A DNA stretch of 64,000 bases from the NCBI RefSeq assembly GCF_003583365.1, contig NZ_QXED01000001.1, positions 434,001-498,000 of the forward strand, written 5' to 3'. Both the position numbers and the translations under genes were made by a program. The notes under the pieces are model-generated. The model was not told the DNA's origin. It saw only the letters and a list, made by a program, of their open reading frames with translations, and did no database searches. This stretch comes from Fibrisoma montanum. Lineage in GTDB: Bacteria > Bacteroidota > Bacteroidia > Cytophagales > Spirosomataceae. This document shows positions 53,536 to 62,834 of the stretch, piece by piece (positions within the stretch are counted from its first letter, which is position 1; every line of letters begins with the position of its first letter).

Positions 53536-53616
53536 GTATAAAGAGGAGGAAGGTAAGAAAGGAGGAAAGAGGCTGCCCTTATTTCCTTCCTCCCTTCCTC
53601 CTTTTCTCCCTTTCAC
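53536..53616. terminator. Polypurine/polypyrimidine hairpin between convergent genes
   Basis: A G/A-only stretch (AGAGGAGGAAGGTAAGAAAG, GAGGAAAGAGG) followed by its C/T counterpart (TTCCTTCCTCCC, TTCCTCCTTTTCTCCC). It sits between the convergent pfkA and ElyC-like genes and could end both transcripts. A near copy lies at 55998-56074. Confidence 0.65.
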
Positions 53617-54410
53617 ACATACCCTACCACCGCATACACCACCAGACCAACAATTTCGCGCAGCAGGTAAAAACTATCCGCGAAGGCCTGCTCGTGCGGC
53701 AAAAGTAGTTCGCCCGGCACAAATGACCGGTAACCGCTCAGGAAATTGGCTGGAAACGGAATTACCTGAACGCCAGCTTTCTGAAAACAGGCCACCGACC
53801 GACGCATGTGCGACGCGGATGTGACCAGGATGCAGCGGTTGGTATTAAACCGCTCTTTCAGCAACTGCGCCGAAAACAGTGCATTTTCACGAGTATTACG
53901 CGATTTGCCTTCCAGCAGAATATCCTCCGGCCTGACGCCCACCATGCGCAGAAATTCGGCCGTCATCTCGCCTTCGTCGTTGACGTCAACTTGCTGAAAC
54001 GGCAATCGGCCCTGTCCGCCACTGATAACGATTTTCTGAACCACTCCCGTTTTGTACAGGTAGAACGCCTGTTGTGCGCGGTCGGCCTCACGACCCAGCA
54101 AGGGTCGGCCAACTTCGGGCTGTTCAGTTACGTTCATCATGCCGCCAGTCAGCACGACCGCAATCGGTAGCCCTCCGGTCTGGTTCGCTTCACGAACGGC
54201 AGCCACCGAAACGGGTTCATACTCCCAAAGCAACGCCAGTTCGTTGATCAGGAACGAATTACCGAATAGCCAGAACGTTGACAAGCCAACCCAGATCGCC
54301 CGTCGACGACGCACGGGGTTACGAGTCAGCAATGCGACGACCAGCGCCATGAACAACCAGCCGGCGGGTGTCAGCAAGTAATTGAGGGTTTTTGAGAGGA
54401 AGTAAAACAT
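53613..54410 (-). CDS. ElyC/SanA/YdcF family (DUF218) membrane protein
   Basis: A 265-residue protein with two N-terminal membrane helices (about 5-25 and 37-55) and a C-terminal DUF218 domain. Characteristic features are AVVLTGG, DRAQQAFYLYKTG, KIVISGGQGR, EDILLEGKSRNTRENALFS and CILVTSASHMRRSVACF. E. coli ElyC affects peptidoglycan and undecaprenyl-phosphate metabolism. Family members may be envelope-related hydrolases, with no established reaction. The start at 54410 precedes the first helix. Confidence 0.9.
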   Translation of the reverse strand: MFYFLSKTLNYLLTPAGWLFMALVVALLTRNPVRRRRAIWVGLSTFWLFGNSFLINELALLWEYEPVSVAAVREANQTGGLPIAVVLTGGMMNVTEQPEVGRPLLGREADRAQQAFYLYKTGVVQKIVISGGQGRLPFQQVDVNDEGEMTAEFLRMVGVRPEDILLEGKSRNTRENALFSAQLLKERFNTNRCILVTSASHMRRSVACFQKAGVQVIPFPANFLSGYRSFVPGELLLPHEQAFADSFYLLREIVGLVVYAVVGYV

Positions 54411-54523
54411 TACGTATGCGAAGATGGGCGGCTCGTTCGTTGGATTGTAGGTATCAATGATGCAAGTCCGTCAAATCTGCTAATTTTGTAGGTATTTCAG
54501 CCGCGAAGATACGCACCGACCGT

Positions 54524-55999
54524 ATGAAAAAACTCCTCCTGACCGCGCTGTTCGGTTTGTTGTTCACGCCCGCCCTGCTGGCCCAAACAACCGAAGGCTT
54601 CCGGATCGCCAGCCGCATCAAAGGCGTTAGAGACACCACCTGCGTACTGGCTCATTATTTCGGAGCCGGTCAATACATTCCCAAGGATACCGCCCGCGCC
54701 GATGCCGAGGGCAATCTGGTCTTTGAAGGCAAAAAACGGCTGCCGGAAGGGCTATTCATCGTTGTTACGCCTAAAAATCGCTACATCGAACTGCTCATTG
54801 CAGACGACCAGGAATTCTCGTTCGAAACCGATACGGCGAATGTGATCAAAAACATGAAGGTGACCGGCTCGAAGGAAAACGAGCTGTTCTATACGTACCA
54901 GCAGGAACTTGGCAAACTGTACGACGAAGCCCAGGTAATCAGTGCGGAAAGAAAGCTGCACAACGACGCTACGTCTGCGGCTATGGCGACCGAAAAGATG
55001 GCAGTTCTCCAGAAGAAAGCCCAGACGTACCGCGAACAGTTTCTGAAGGAAAACGTCAGCAGCTTTGCCGTAAAGCTGCTGAAAGCCACCGCCGACCCAG
55101 AGGTACCACCCGCCCCCAAAGCCAGCAACGGCCGTCCGGATTCCGTTTGGGTGTTCAACTATTATAAGTCCCATTTCTGGGACGATTATGATTTCAGCGA
55201 CGAGCGGTTCGTACGGTCGCCGGTGTTGCAGCGCAAGCTCGACCGGTACATAAAGGAACTCACCGTTCAGACCACCGATTCGCTTATTAAGGAAGCCGAT
55301 TACGTAGTCAGCAAAGCCCGGGCTGGTAAGAATAAGGAAACCATTTCGTACACGATCTGGTACATCACGAGCCAATATGAACAACCCAAGATTATGGGGA
55401 CTGACGGCCTGTTCGTACACATGTTCGAGAAGTATTACGCTACCGGAATCATGCCCGTAACGGATACGTCGACAATCCGGCGCATCGGCGAGCGTGTTGC
55501 TACGCTCAAGCCTACGCTGGTCGGCAAAACGATGCCAGCCGTTACCATCAGTGACACCCTCCGGAAGCCGATCAACATTCAGACCATCAAGTCTGACTAC
55601 ACCGTGGTGTATTTCTACGATCCGCACTGCGGCCACTGCCGGGAAAGTGCTCCTAAACTGAAAAAGCTCTCGGACGACTACAAAGGAAAGGGCGTTGCAG
55701 TAGTTGCCGTTGCCATCGAACAGAGCCCCGAAGAGTGGAAGAAATTTATCCGGGAGTTCAAACTGACCAGCGTAACGCACGGCTACGATTACTCGATGCG
55801 CACCAACTACCGGCAGCAGTACGACGTCTGGACAACCCCGACGGTATACGTACTGGATAAGAACAAAAAGATCATTGCCCGCAAGCTGCCGGTTGAGCAG
55901 ATTGAAGATTTCATTCAATTCAACCGCAAGCAACAGGCACAGACCGCCAAAAAACCCGAAGCCGCCCCCGCCAACGCCAAGGCAAGTGTGAAGAAGTAA
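54524..55999 (+). CDS. DUF5106 / TlpA-like thiol-disulfide oxidoreductase
   Basis: A 491-residue periplasmic protein: signal peptide (residues 1-20, LLA before Q), a DUF4369-like N-terminal beta domain (FRIASRIKGVRDTTCVLAHY), a helical DUF5106-type middle (about 120-330), and a C-terminal thioredoxin domain (about 345-475) with the redox site CGHC in YFYDPHCGHCRES and the cis-Pro VWTTPTVYVLD. This order is typical of Bacteroidota envelope oxidoreductases. The tail is Lys/Ala-rich. A TAATTTTG sequence at 54481-54488 might be its -7 element, but no -33 partner was found. Confidence 0.9.
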   Translation: MKKLLLTALFGLLFTPALLAQTTEGFRIASRIKGVRDTTCVLAHYFGAGQYIPKDTARADAEGNLVFEGKKRLPEGLFIVVTPKNRYIELLIADDQEFSFETDTANVIKNMKVTGSKENELFYTYQQELGKLYDEAQVISAERKLHNDATSAAMATEKMAVLQKKAQTYREQFLKENVSSFAVKLLKATADPEVPPAPKASNGRPDSVWVFNYYKSHFWDDYDFSDERFVRSPVLQRKLDRYIKELTVQTTDSLIKEADYVVSKARAGKNKETISYTIWYITSQYEQPKIMGTDGLFVHMFEKYYATGIMPVTDTSTIRRIGERVATLKPTLVGKTMPAVTISDTLRKPINIQTIKSDYTVVYFYDPHCGHCRESAPKLKKLSDDYKGKGVAVVAVAIEQSPEEWKKFIREFKLTSVTHGYDYSMRTNYRQQYDVWTTPTVYVLDKNKKIIARKLPVEQIEDFIQFNRKQQAQTAKKPEAAPANAKASVKK

Positions 56000-56074
56000 G
56001 GGAGAAAGGGAGGAAAGGAAGAAAGGAGAAAAGAACAGGATACGAACTGTCTCCTTTCCTCCTTTTCTCCCTTT
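55998..56074. terminator. Polypurine/polypyrimidine hairpin, second copy
   Basis: AAGGGAGAAAGGGAGGAAAG on the left and CTCCTTTCCTCCTTTTCTCCC on the right, followed by TTTTTT, lie between the convergent DUF5106 and DUF58 genes. The right half closely resembles that of the hairpin at 53536-53616. Confidence 0.72.
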
Positions 56075-56075
56075 T

Positions 56076-56987
56076 TTATTTCATCTTCGTTCGTTTAACC
56101 AGGTACGCCGTCAGGATCTGGTCGAAGCCCTGAGCGATGTCGGCTTCAATAAAATCGATTTTATACTGGCCGCAGCGGAGCTTCAATTCCTGGAAATACT
56201 GCTTTACGGCCTGCTGATACGTTTCGCGAATCTGGCCCGGCTGCAGCTTCACCTTCTCCCCGGTTTCGAGGTCAATGAATTCATACGGCCGCTCGTCGAA
56301 CGCAAACTCCTCTTCCGTCTTTTTGTCGGTTACGTGAAACAGCAGCACTTCGTGCAGATTGTGCCGCAGGTGCTGAAGTGCCGAAAACAGCGAATCTGCC
56401 TTCTCCGTATTATCGAACATGTCGCTGAACAATACCACCAGCGACCGTTTGTTGATTTTTTCGGCGACCTGATGGATCACGTCGGCCGCCGACGTTTTAC
56501 GGAGCGGCTTGGGCTGCACCATCAACTGGTCCAGATGCGTGAACAGTTTATGAACATGCGAGGGTGTCGACTTGACGGGCGTTTGCAGATCGATCGTATC
56601 GGCGAACGTAGTCAGGCTCACGGCATCTTTCTGGCGTTGCAGCAGATACGACAGGCAGGCCGCGGCCATCACACTGAAGGTCATTTTACCGTAGTTCGAC
56701 TCCGGATAATACATCGACGACGACGTATCGATCAGCAGGTGGCACCGCAGGTTCGTTTCCTCCTCGTAGCGTTTAACAAACAACTTTTCGGTTTTGCCGT
56801 ACACCTTCCAGTCGATATGCCGGGTTGTTTCGCCGGTGTTGTACAGCCGGTGTTCGGCGAATTCGACTGAGAAGCCGTGAAACGGCGATTTATGTAGGCC
56901 CGTGATGAAGCCTTCGACCAATTGGCGGGCCAGGAACTCGACGTTTCCGAACGAACGTACCTGACTCAGGTTGAGGGATTGTTTCAT
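56076..56987 (-). CDS. DUF58 (vWA-like) domain protein
   Basis: A 303-residue cytoplasmic protein with the DUF58 signature HIDWKVYGKTEKLFVKRYEEE (given without its flanks) and a vWA-like metal site LLIDTSSSMYYP. Late VVLFSDMFDN fits the second MIDAS-type strand. DUF58 proteins are usually encoded with MoxR ATPases and Bat proteins. None of these is adjacent here, so the gene is separated from its usual operon. A scaffolding role is assumed from family knowledge. Confidence 0.93.
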   Translation of the reverse strand: MKQSLNLSQVRSFGNVEFLARQLVEGFITGLHKSPFHGFSVEFAEHRLYNTGETTRHIDWKVYGKTEKLFVKRYEEETNLRCHLLIDTSSSMYYPESNYGKMTFSVMAAACLSYLLQRQKDAVSLTTFADTIDLQTPVKSTPSHVHKLFTHLDQLMVQPKPLRKTSAADVIHQVAEKINKRSLVVLFSDMFDNTEKADSLFSALQHLRHNLHEVLLFHVTDKKTEEEFAFDERPYEFIDLETGEKVKLQPGQIRETYQQAVKQYFQELKLRCGQYKIDFIEADIAQGFDQILTAYLVKRTKMK

Positions 56988-57093
56988 ACTCTGTACCGGA
57001 TCGCCGGTCTGATCTATACTGTTGCTAACGAAGGAGTCGACGTAAACGTACCTTTACGGAACAAACTACGCAGGGCAGCGCACATAAACAAAA

Positions 57094-57161
57094 AACCGAA
57101 CCGTTCGGTGGACTCTGCCAGGAATTGCACCAGGCGGGCAGAGGTACCAAACGGTTCGGTT
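57094..57161. terminator. Hairpin downstream of rlpA
   Basis: Outer arms AACCGAACCGTT/AACGGTTCGGTT and inner arms CTCTGCC/GGCAGAG, 24 bp beyond the rlpA stop. It probably terminates rlpA. It lies upstream of the DUF58 gene. Confidence 0.68.
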
Positions 57162-57184
57162 AGAATAGCCCAGTAGGCCTTACG

Positions 57185-57631
57185 TTAAAAGCGGTTAACC
57201 GGCTCCAGCATTGGCTGAAAAGCAGTGGGCGTAGTGAAAACCGCGGTTTCGGGTGCCAGCGCAATCAGATTATGTTTGTTGACAACCCGGAGAGAAACAT
57301 TGGCAACGCCCTTTGAGATCATGCCAAGTGCTTGAGCGGCCGCGTGTGAAAGATCAATAATGCGACCTTTTGAAAATGGACCCCGATCATTGATTCGTAC
57401 AATTACGGAGCGGTTGTTGTCCAGATTCGTGACTTCAACCAGCGTGTTGAACGGTAGTGAACGGTGCGCGCCGGAAAGAACATCGTGCCGGACACGCTCT
57501 CCACCGGCCGTCCGTCGGCCAGTGAACTTTTTGGAGTAAAACGACGCCTTACCCTTCTGTATGAGACCCGGTAGGGCCTCTGTCGGTTTCATGTTGCTGA
57601 AAAACAACAGTAGGGACATGATAAAACTCAT
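57185..57631 (-). CDS. rlpA: RlpA-like septal ring lytic transglycosylase family protein
   Basis: A 148-residue secreted protein with a double-psi beta-barrel: KGKASFYSKKFTGRRTAGGE, LPFNTLVEVTNLDNNRSVIV, and RINDRGPFSKGRIIDLSHAA with the catalytic-type Asp. In RlpA this fold cleaves naked glycan strands at the septum. There is no SPOR domain, so septal targeting is not evident. The start at 57631 begins the signal peptide (MSFIMSLLLFFSNMK). An in-frame start at 57655 is less likely. Confidence 0.88.
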   Translation of the reverse strand: MSFIMSLLLFFSNMKPTEALPGLIQKGKASFYSKKFTGRRTAGGERVRHDVLSGAHRSLPFNTLVEVTNLDNNRSVIVRINDRGPFSKGRIIDLSHAAAQALGMISKGVANVSLRVVNKHNLIALAPETAVFTTPTAFQPMLEPVNRF

Positions 57632-57722
57632 ACAGTTTTTGGTTACGTGAAACAAATAAAAGAGGGTATGCCATTAATTTCATTCATACCAACTTTCCCC
57701 AAAAAGTGCAATTCCTATTTAA

Positions 57723-57753
57723 CAAAGATATAGGTTAGGCCCCTTAGAACCAA
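57723..57753 (-). promoter_or_regulatory. Candidate promoter of rlpA
   Basis: On the minus strand TTG (57753-57751), 20 bp, TATCTTTG (57730-57723), matching the Bacteroidota consensus. The leader would be about 85 nt. Confidence 0.62.
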
Positions 57754-57902
57754 GCAATTGCCGAAAAAACTGTGTAATCAGCTCCACAACTCTACTGATT
57801 TTCGGGGATTTTTCACCTCAAAATTTATTTAATAGGATTCCTTTGGTTCTGATACTAATGCCCGTATTTTAGCGTTTGCATTGCCACTTAAAATCACTGA
57901 TT

Positions 57903-58229
57903 GTGGAAGAAAGAGAACGGGAAAAAATCTACTCGAAACGAGTTAGGGCGGGGAAGCGGACGTATTTTTTCGACGTCAAATCGACCCGTGCCAATGACTA
58001 TTACCTGACCATTACGGAAAGCCGCAGACATCCACAAGGCGATGGTTTTGTGTACGAAAAGCACAAAATGTTTCTCTACAAGGAAGACTTCGACAAATTT
58101 GTGGAAGCCCTTCAGGAAACCGTTGATCATATCAAAACGGAACTGATGCCGGAGGTTGATTTCGCCCAGTTTGCACAGCGGGAACGCGACGAACTCGATG
58201 ATTTTGCCAGCGAGTTAAAGTGGGACTAA
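57903..58229 (+). CDS. DUF3276 (PUR-alpha-like) nucleic acid-binding protein
   Basis: A 108-residue protein typical of Bacteroidota. The PUR-like repeat is visible in IYSKRVRAGKRTYFFDVKST, DYYLTITESRR and KHKMFLYKEDFDKFVEAL, with an acidic C-terminal tail. Members of this fold (for example Borrelia BpuR) bind single-stranded DNA or RNA. The GTG at 57903 gives the conserved VEEREREKIYSK start. A TTG at 57876 would add nine unlikely residues. Confidence 0.88.
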   Translation: MEEREREKIYSKRVRAGKRTYFFDVKSTRANDYYLTITESRRHPQGDGFVYEKHKMFLYKEDFDKFVEALQETVDHIKTELMPEVDFAQFAQRERDELDDFASELKWD

Positions 58230-58321
58230 TCCGGGATCGATGCCGCACACACGTCTACTCTTTTCATCGTTCAATTAATCTTACTTCAGAACAGCGGCCG
58301 GTATTGCGCAGCCGGTTCATT

Positions 58322-58351
58322 AGCCTCGGCACCAGCCGGAGGCTTTTTTTG
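58322..58351 (+). terminator. Intrinsic terminator upstream of ychF
   Basis: AGCCTC and GAGGCT arms around eleven bases, followed by seven Ts. It lies 93 bp beyond the DUF3276 stop on the plus strand. Confidence 0.7.
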
Positions 58352-58460
58352 TTGTAAATTCGCACAAAAATCATGTCGTGAATTGACAATGCGTCTGTGA
58401 GCCGATTCTTCACAACAATCGATTGGCTCATTCCCGCATTCACTCATTCACAATTCAATT

Positions 58461-59561
58461 ATGGGACTACAATGTGGAATCGTGGGCTTACCGAACGTCG
58501 GCAAGTCTACTTTGTTTAATGCTATATCAAGCGGGAAAGCCGAAGCCGCCAACTACCCGTTCTGCACCATAGAACCGAACGTCGGCGTTGTGACGGTTCC
58601 CGATGAGCGGCTCGATACGCTGGAAGGCCTGGTAAAACCCCAGCGGGTTGTTCCGACGATCATCGAGTTCGTCGACATTGCCGGTCTGGTGAAAGGCGCC
58701 AGCCAGGGGGCCGGTCTCGGCAACAAGTTTCTGGCCAACATCCGCGAGGTAGATGCCATCGTTCACGTAATCCGCTGCTTCGAGGACGAGAACATTGTCC
58801 ACGTTGAGGGGCGCGTTGATCCGGTGTTCGACAAGGAGATCATTGACGCCGAACTTCAGCTTAAAGACCTGGAGTCGGTTGATAAAAAGATTCAGCGGAT
58901 CGATAAAGCGGCCCGGGTCGGCGACGCCAAAGCCAAAGTTGAACTCGAAATTCTGAAACTCTACAAAGCCGCCCTTGAGCAGGGCAAAAGTGCCCGGACG
59001 GTGCAGGTATCGCCCGAAGAGCAGTTTGCGGCCATCGGTGACCTGTCGCTGCTGACGGTGAAGCCCGTGATCTACGTAGCCAACGTTGACGAAGGGTCGC
59101 TGCCGAACGGTAACCAATATTCCGAAAAACTTAAGGAGGCTGTTAAAGATGAAGGCGCCGAAGTGATTGTAATCAGCGCCGGTATCGAGTCGCAGATCGC
59201 TGAGATGGAGGAACCGGAAGAACGGGAGCTGTTTCTGTCGGAATACGGTCTTGACGAGTCGGGTTTGAGCAAACTGATCAAAGCGTCGTACCGGCTGCTC
59301 GGGCTGATTACGTACTTTACCGCCGGCGAGAAAGAAGTTCGGGCCTGGACTATCCACCGCGGCTGGAAGGCTCCGCAGGCAGCCGGGGTGATTCACTCCG
59401 ATTTTGAGCGGAAGTTTATCCGGGCGCAGGTTATTAAACTGCCCGACTACGTGCAGTACAAAAACGAAGCGGGCGTTCGGGAGGCCGGCAAACTGTCTGT
59501 CGAAGGCAAGGAATACGTTGTACAGGACGGCGACATCATGGAATTCCTGCACGGAGCGTAG
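58461..59561 (+). CDS. ychF: YchF/Ola1-type redox-regulated ATPase
   Basis: A 366-residue Obg-family P-loop protein that binds ATP in preference to GTP and associates with ribosomes. G1 is [12 protein letters not shown]. The G3 region reads [20 protein letters not shown]. In the G4 place the sequence is VANVDE in place of NKxD, consistent with loss of GTP specificity. A helical insert (about 130-200) and a C-terminal TGS domain ending [13 protein letters not shown] are present. The gene is single and upstream DNA has a half copy of the GAATGAG-type repeat. Confidence 0.97.
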   Translation: MGLQCGIVGLPNVGKSTLFNAISSGKAEAANYPFCTIEPNVGVVTVPDERLDTLEGLVKPQRVVPTIIEFVDIAGLVKGASQGAGLGNKFLANIREVDAIVHVIRCFEDENIVHVEGRVDPVFDKEIIDAELQLKDLESVDKKIQRIDKAARVGDAKAKVELEILKLYKAALEQGKSARTVQVSPEEQFAAIGDLSLLTVKPVIYVANVDEGSLPNGNQYSEKLKEAVKDEGAEVIVISAGIESQIAEMEEPEERELFLSEYGLDESGLSKLIKASYRLLGLITYFTAGEKEVRAWTIHRGWKAPQAAGVIHSDFERKFIRAQVIKLPDYVQYKNEAGVREAGKLSVEGKEYVVQDGDIMEFLHGA

Positions 59562-59574
59562 ACCCAGTCAGGAT

Positions 59575-60870
59575 CTACCGGCGCTTATTCACCCCTACCC
59601 GCACGTACCCAACCAGCTGATCGGCACGGGCTGCGGGTGGGCGGTGATACACAAACACCTCGTAATCGTTCTCCGTACCTGAATAATCGCCCTCGATCAG
59701 CGACTCGTCGGTTTTGGGTGGGTTGCCCGTCGTTTGCATGGCGTAGTTGTAATTGTATACACCCTGTTTCAGCAGAATAGCCGCCCGGTAGGCGTTCAGC
59801 GCCGGATCGTAGGTCATCCGGTTGCGGTCGTTGAGGAGCCATAAGTTAAACGCGCCGTTGACGAACACGTCAACGCCGGGCTGCTCGGTGATCCGGAGCG
59901 TAAAAACGGTTTCAATGTAATCGCCGTTGATCGCGCCGTTGCCCGTTTCCCGGTTATCAATGACGTACTGGCCGTTAAAGTCATCGCTCTGGATATAAGC
60001 TCCCCGGCTCCGGGGCTGGTCGGGCTGCACATAGGCGATGTTCCGGTCGGGTCGGCGGTCGATGCGGTCGATGTAGTTAGAGCGCGACAGCACCGTTCGG
60101 GTATCAAAGAATCGATACTCATTGCCGCCGGGCATGGTATTACTCAGGTCAACGAGCCGGTATTCCAGTACCTGATCAAACGCCCGCACATTCGTCGGCC
60201 GCAGCCCCCGAATCACTTTATCGTCGCGGTAGTTCTGCCGGATCACCACCCGGAAATCATCCTGGGGCGAAACGACCTGGTAACCTCTATAGCTCACAGT
60301 CATATCAATCTGCTGATCCGTAAACTGCCGCGCGGGATCGGTCGAAAAGCGGACCCCAGCCGCCACCGACAGCCGGTTCTGGTACGTGATGAACCGCCGG
60401 GTAAAAATCGTGTTGTTCCGGTTGCGTTCGTCGTACACCACCAGTACGTAATTGCCCGGCAGTTTCACCCGCGGCAGGGTCAATCGATAGTGGTAGTACG
60501 GTATCTTGGTGTTGATCGACACCTGATAATCCGTGATGGCATTATCATTGTATTCGTAGGTAAATTCAATATCGTTCAGAACCGACTGCTGCCAGTCGGC
60601 GTTGCAATGAAGTAGCCGGGCGCGAAACGAGCGGTAGTTGGCCGTTAAATCGTCGAATTCCAGTTGAAGGGGTGTACCATCATCGAGCGAAACGACGGGC
60701 GGATTCAGCGTTTCGGAGGGCGTACCGGCCGTACTGCCCACCTGCGGGTACAACAGCACCGTGCGAATCTGCGGATCGTAAATCTGATCAACAGTCCGCA
60801 CCGGCTGTCCGGTTGCCGGAATGACCGGCAGGCTGATCAGCAAAAAAACGAGTAGTCGGTAAATAATCAT
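59575..60870 (-). CDS. DUF5103 domain secreted protein
   Basis: A 431-residue secreted protein of the Bacteroidota-specific DUF5103 family. A signal peptide (residues 1-22, MIIYRLLVFLLISLPVIPATG) precedes a beta-rich N-terminal region (VLLYPQVGS, LQLEFDDLTANYRSFRARLL) that includes HCNADWQQSVLND, followed by a larger DUF5103 core with GNYVLVVYDERNRNN and VFVNGAFNLWLLNDRNRM (carbohydrate-module-like). Function is unknown. The start at 60870 gives a normal signal peptide. Upstream codons to 60930 are unlikely to be coding. Confidence 0.85.
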   Translation of the reverse strand: MIIYRLLVFLLISLPVIPATGQPVRTVDQIYDPQIRTVLLYPQVGSTAGTPSETLNPPVVSLDDGTPLQLEFDDLTANYRSFRARLLHCNADWQQSVLNDIEFTYEYNDNAITDYQVSINTKIPYYHYRLTLPRVKLPGNYVLVVYDERNRNNTIFTRRFITYQNRLSVAAGVRFSTDPARQFTDQQIDMTVSYRGYQVVSPQDDFRVVIRQNYRDDKVIRGLRPTNVRAFDQVLEYRLVDLSNTMPGGNEYRFFDTRTVLSRSNYIDRIDRRPDRNIAYVQPDQPRSRGAYIQSDDFNGQYVIDNRETGNGAINGDYIETVFTLRITEQPGVDVFVNGAFNLWLLNDRNRMTYDPALNAYRAAILLKQGVYNYNYAMQTTGNPPKTDESLIEGDYSGTENDYEVFVYHRPPAARADQLVGYVRVGVNKRR

Positions 60871-60969
60871 TCGAAGCCAAAAGCAAAACGCATGGTAAGT
60901 TAACGAACGACCATGCCTATAGTTGCACAAAACTAGTTAGTTTGCGTTTTTACCAGTTCGCCTGCCATT

Positions 60970-61884
60970 ATGGTTGAATATAATCCTAAAGACTGGATCC
61001 GGTTTATTCTGGCATACAACCGGGCCGACACCGTCCGGAAGTTATCGCCGGCGCTGATGGGTATGGGCATTTATGCGCTGATTGTCGTTGTGCTCATTGA
61101 TAAGCTGGACCTGACCGAAAACGCTCACCTCAGGAACGTATCGCTGGTACACACCCTGCTCAGCTTCGTGATCTCGATGCTGCTGGTATTCCGAACCAAC
61201 ACCGCCTACGACCGCTGGTGGGAAGGCCGCAAACTCTGGGGGTCGCTGGTCAACAACAGCCGCAATCTGGCCATAAAAATCGACCAGCTGATTGGTCCGG
61301 ATCAACCCCAGGCCCGCCGGTTCTTTCAGGTTATGATTCCCAACTTTGCTTTCGCCCTGAAGAATCACCTGCGGCAGGTAGTCGTCGAAACTGAGTTTAC
61401 GGACAGCGATACGTTACGATTCACGGACCTGCACCGGCAGGAGCACATTCCACAGCAGATTTCGCTGGCGATTTTCGGAAAGATCAACGAACTCCAGCGA
61501 CAGGGGGTTCTGCAGCTCGAACACCTACTCGTACTCAACGCCGAAGCACAGTCGCTGATGGACATCTGCGGGGCCTGCGAGCGTATCCGCAATACGCCCA
61601 TTCCGTACTCCTACAGCTCGTTTATCAAGAAGTTCATCGTGATTTACTGCTTCACGCTCCCCCTGGGCTACGTATCTAACCTGCACTACCTCGTGATTCC
61701 CTTTGTGGTGTTTGTTTTTTACGTATTAGCGAGTCTGGAAATCATCGCCGAGGAAATCGAAAACCCGTTCGGGACGGACGCCAACGACCTCCCTACCGAG
61801 GACATCTGCCAGGGCATCCGCAAAACCGTTCAGCAAGCCCTGTCGGCCCCGGCTCCCGAAACCGTTCGTTTACCGAAGGATTGA
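60970..61884 (+). CDS. Bestrophin-family (UPF0187) anion channel-like protein
   Basis: A 304-residue membrane protein of the bestrophin/RFP-TM family. It has family-typical FRTNTAYDRWWEGRKLWGSL after a helix (about 48-70), and later TPIPYSYSSFIKKFIVIYCF, then hydrophobic helices and LEIIAEEIENPFGTDANDLP, the acidic segment in this family. Bacterial bestrophins form pentameric ion channels (the KpBest structure is cation-selective). Ion selectivity here is unknown. Confidence 0.93.
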   Translation: MVEYNPKDWIRFILAYNRADTVRKLSPALMGMGIYALIVVVLIDKLDLTENAHLRNVSLVHTLLSFVISMLLVFRTNTAYDRWWEGRKLWGSLVNNSRNLAIKIDQLIGPDQPQARRFFQVMIPNFAFALKNHLRQVVVETEFTDSDTLRFTDLHRQEHIPQQISLAIFGKINELQRQGVLQLEHLLVLNAEAQSLMDICGACERIRNTPIPYSYSSFIKKFIVIYCFTLPLGYVSNLHYLVIPFVVFVFYVLASLEIIAEEIENPFGTDANDLPTEDICQGIRKTVQQALSAPAPETVRLPKD

Positions 61885-61958
61885 TAATCAGCCGAGAGCA
61901 TTGGGAATCTGGCGAATGATTACCTACTTTGTAGGCTATACGCCATCGCCTTTTCTCC

Positions 61959-62759
61959 ATGATTATGACTACCCTGAAGGCCTGTCCGAACTGTTCGGCA
62001 GACCTGGAGACTACGTATCAGTTTTGTCCGCAATGCGGCCAGAACGCCCACATTCACCGCTTCAACCTGCCTCATATTTTCCATGAGGTGTTTCACGCGT
62101 TTACGCATGCCGACAAGGGCGTTCTGTATCTGACCAGAAGCCTGGCCACACGCCCCGGCGTAACGGCCCGGGAGTATGTACTCGAAGGAAAACGCAAGAC
62201 CTATTTCAATCCGTTTACATTCCTGCTGCTGGTGCTCGGTCTGAACATCACCGTCAACAGTTTTGTAAAGCCCTATACCGGCCAGCCAGACCAGGCATCC
62301 GTTTCAACGCAGCGAGCCACATCAACCATACCTGAAGCCGCCCGCCCCTTCTACGAGCGTCGGAAGCAGGCTACTACGTTCATCGAAAAACACATCAACA
62401 TTGTCGGTCTGGTAGCCATTCCCATATTTACCCTCATCTTCTGGCTGTGCTTTCTGCGGTCTGGAATTAACTATGCGGAGCATCTGGTAGCCAACGTATT
62501 CTTTTCCAGCTTCTTCTCGCTGGTCTCTGTTGTCGTGACGCTCGTGCTGGGCTTTTTACTACACGCTTATCTGCCTTTTTTGAACCGTATCTTGCTCGTG
62601 TTTCAACTCGTTTATCTGACCATTGGCTATTACCAGTTCATGAATTACCATCGCCCGGTGCAATACGTCAGAACGGGGGCTGTTTCCCTCCTGGCTCTGA
62701 TAACCTGGTTTGTTTTCTCAGCCGGAGCCGTGATGCTGTACATCAAATTTGGCGGATGA
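61959..62759 (+). CDS. DUF3667 membrane protein with N-terminal zinc ribbon
   Basis: A 266-residue protein with a zinc-ribbon-like CPNCSADLETTYQFCPQCGQ (about residues 9-28) and a segment DKGVLYLTRSLATRPGVTAREYVLEGKR seen in DUF3667 (given in two parts: DKGVLYLTRSLATRPGV and TAREYVLEGKR). Four or five hydrophobic segments follow (for example PFTFLLLVLGLNITVNSF). The start may be 61959 or the third codon (61965). Function is unknown. Confidence 0.85.
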   Translation: MIMTTLKACPNCSADLETTYQFCPQCGQNAHIHRFNLPHIFHEVFHAFTHADKGVLYLTRSLATRPGVTAREYVLEGKRKTYFNPFTFLLLVLGLNITVNSFVKPYTGQPDQASVSTQRATSTIPEAARPFYERRKQATTFIEKHINIVGLVAIPIFTLIFWLCFLRSGINYAEHLVANVFFSSFFSLVSVVVTLVLGFLLHAYLPFLNRILLVFQLVYLTIGYYQFMNYHRPVQYVRTGAVSLLALITWFVFSAGAVMLYIKFGG

Positions 62760-62778
62760 ATCTTCTGTGTACCGACGC

Positions 62779-62813
62779 AAAAAAGCCGAAGGCATCTGGC
62801 CTTCGGCTTTTTT
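62779..62813. terminator. Bidirectional terminator
   Basis: AAAAAAGCCGAAGGC and GCCTTCGGCTTTTTT around ATCTG, between the convergent DUF3667 and ABC-F genes. Confidence 0.9.
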
Positions 62814-62834
62814 ATATAACCGTAATCAAGGTAG

